This document shows positions 63,942 through 64,000 of a DNA stretch of 64,000 nucleotides, piece by piece. Position numbers and translations under genes: made by a program. Origin of the DNA: Duganella sp. CF517 (lineage in GTDB: Bacteria > Pseudomonadota > Gammaproteobacteria > Burkholderiales > Burkholderiaceae_D); assembly GCF_900110275.1 (NCBI RefSeq), contig NZ_FODC01000004.1, forward strand, positions 1-64,000. Reading direction: 5' to 3'. Every line of letters begins with the position of its first letter. Position 1 is the first letter of the stretch. The notes under the pieces were generated by a model. The model did no database searches, had not been told where the DNA came from, and saw only the letters and a list, made by a program, of their open reading frames with translations.

Positions 63942-64000
63942 TTACAGCCGGCCCGTCAGCAGCATGACCAGCAGGATCAGCACGATCAGGCCGGTGATAC
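63942..64000 (-). CDS. DUF3309-like small membrane protein, C-terminal part
   Basis: Only the last 19 codons are in the window. They read ITGLIVLILLVMLLTGRL before the stop at 63942-63944, which is the hydrophobic tail of DUF3309-type peptides. Confidence 0.65.
   Translation of the reverse strand, partial: ITGLIVLILLVMLLTGRL

Overview
The window looks like a chromosome segment of a Gram-negative betaproteobacterium of the Oxalobacteraceae type (Massilia / Duganella / Janthinobacterium-like). This rests on the G+C-rich coding style, a PEP-CTERM protein, DUF748 and AsmA-family proteins, a Gcr-family membrane protein, and a YqjD/YqjE/DUF4398/OmpA stress cluster. The assignment is an inference from gene content; there is no rRNA or complete tRNA to confirm it.

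Region 1 (1 to about 22,640) is the distal part of a genomic island. It has lower G+C, frequent TTG/GTG starts, insertion sequences and broken genes. In order it holds: the end of an IS3-family element that has cut into a primase/helicase-like P-loop gene; an unknown gene; a frameshifted conserved gene; a TerY-P-type triad (vWA protein, PP2C phosphatase, kinase with HhH tail); a frameshifted Sll1717-like P-loop ATPase; a complete type I restriction-modification operon (hsdM-hsdS-hsdR); a two-gene module made of a GHKL-type ATPase and a large phosphoribosyltransferase-like protein; and a Fic gene split by an IS110-family element whose upstream non-coding end may encode a bridge RNA. The island ends at what looks like a copy of a tRNA-Ser 3' end followed by a terminator. 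This is a defence island, and the GHKL/PRTase-like pair is the best candidate for a little-described system.

Region 2 (about 22,680 to 25,700) is a decayed junction zone: doubtful small ORFs, a secreted protein, a PEP-CTERM protein and a remnant of an epoxide hydrolase.

Region 3 (25,775 to about 52,660) is ordinary chromosome: alpha/beta hydrolase, LysR regulators with divergent oxidoreductase genes, an HD-GYP-like/LuxR regulator, aminotransferases, alpha-carbonic anhydrase, a DUF748 giant, an EamA exporter, a lipid-related group (PAP2, diacylglycerol-kinase-like, metallophosphoesterase, phospholipase D, Gcr), a CoA-transferase, a porin and a class IV aminotransferase. A pair of small ORFs at 42.5-42.9 kb sits behind two tandem LexA-type boxes, which suggests SOS control.

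Region 4 (about 52,670 to 64,000) is an envelope/general-stress region: DUF3617, a 48-aa lmo0937-type membrane peptide, glycine-zipper proteins, a Crp/Fnr regulator, pectate lyase, AsmA, DUF4398, OmpA, a bacterioferritin-like protein, YqjD/YqjE/YqjK-like genes, a patatin and a DUF3309-like peptide. Four copies of one 18-bp palindromic motif (49184, 53578, 54429, 56967) lie upstream of genes in and next to this region, including the Crp/Fnr gene itself, and may define a small regulon.
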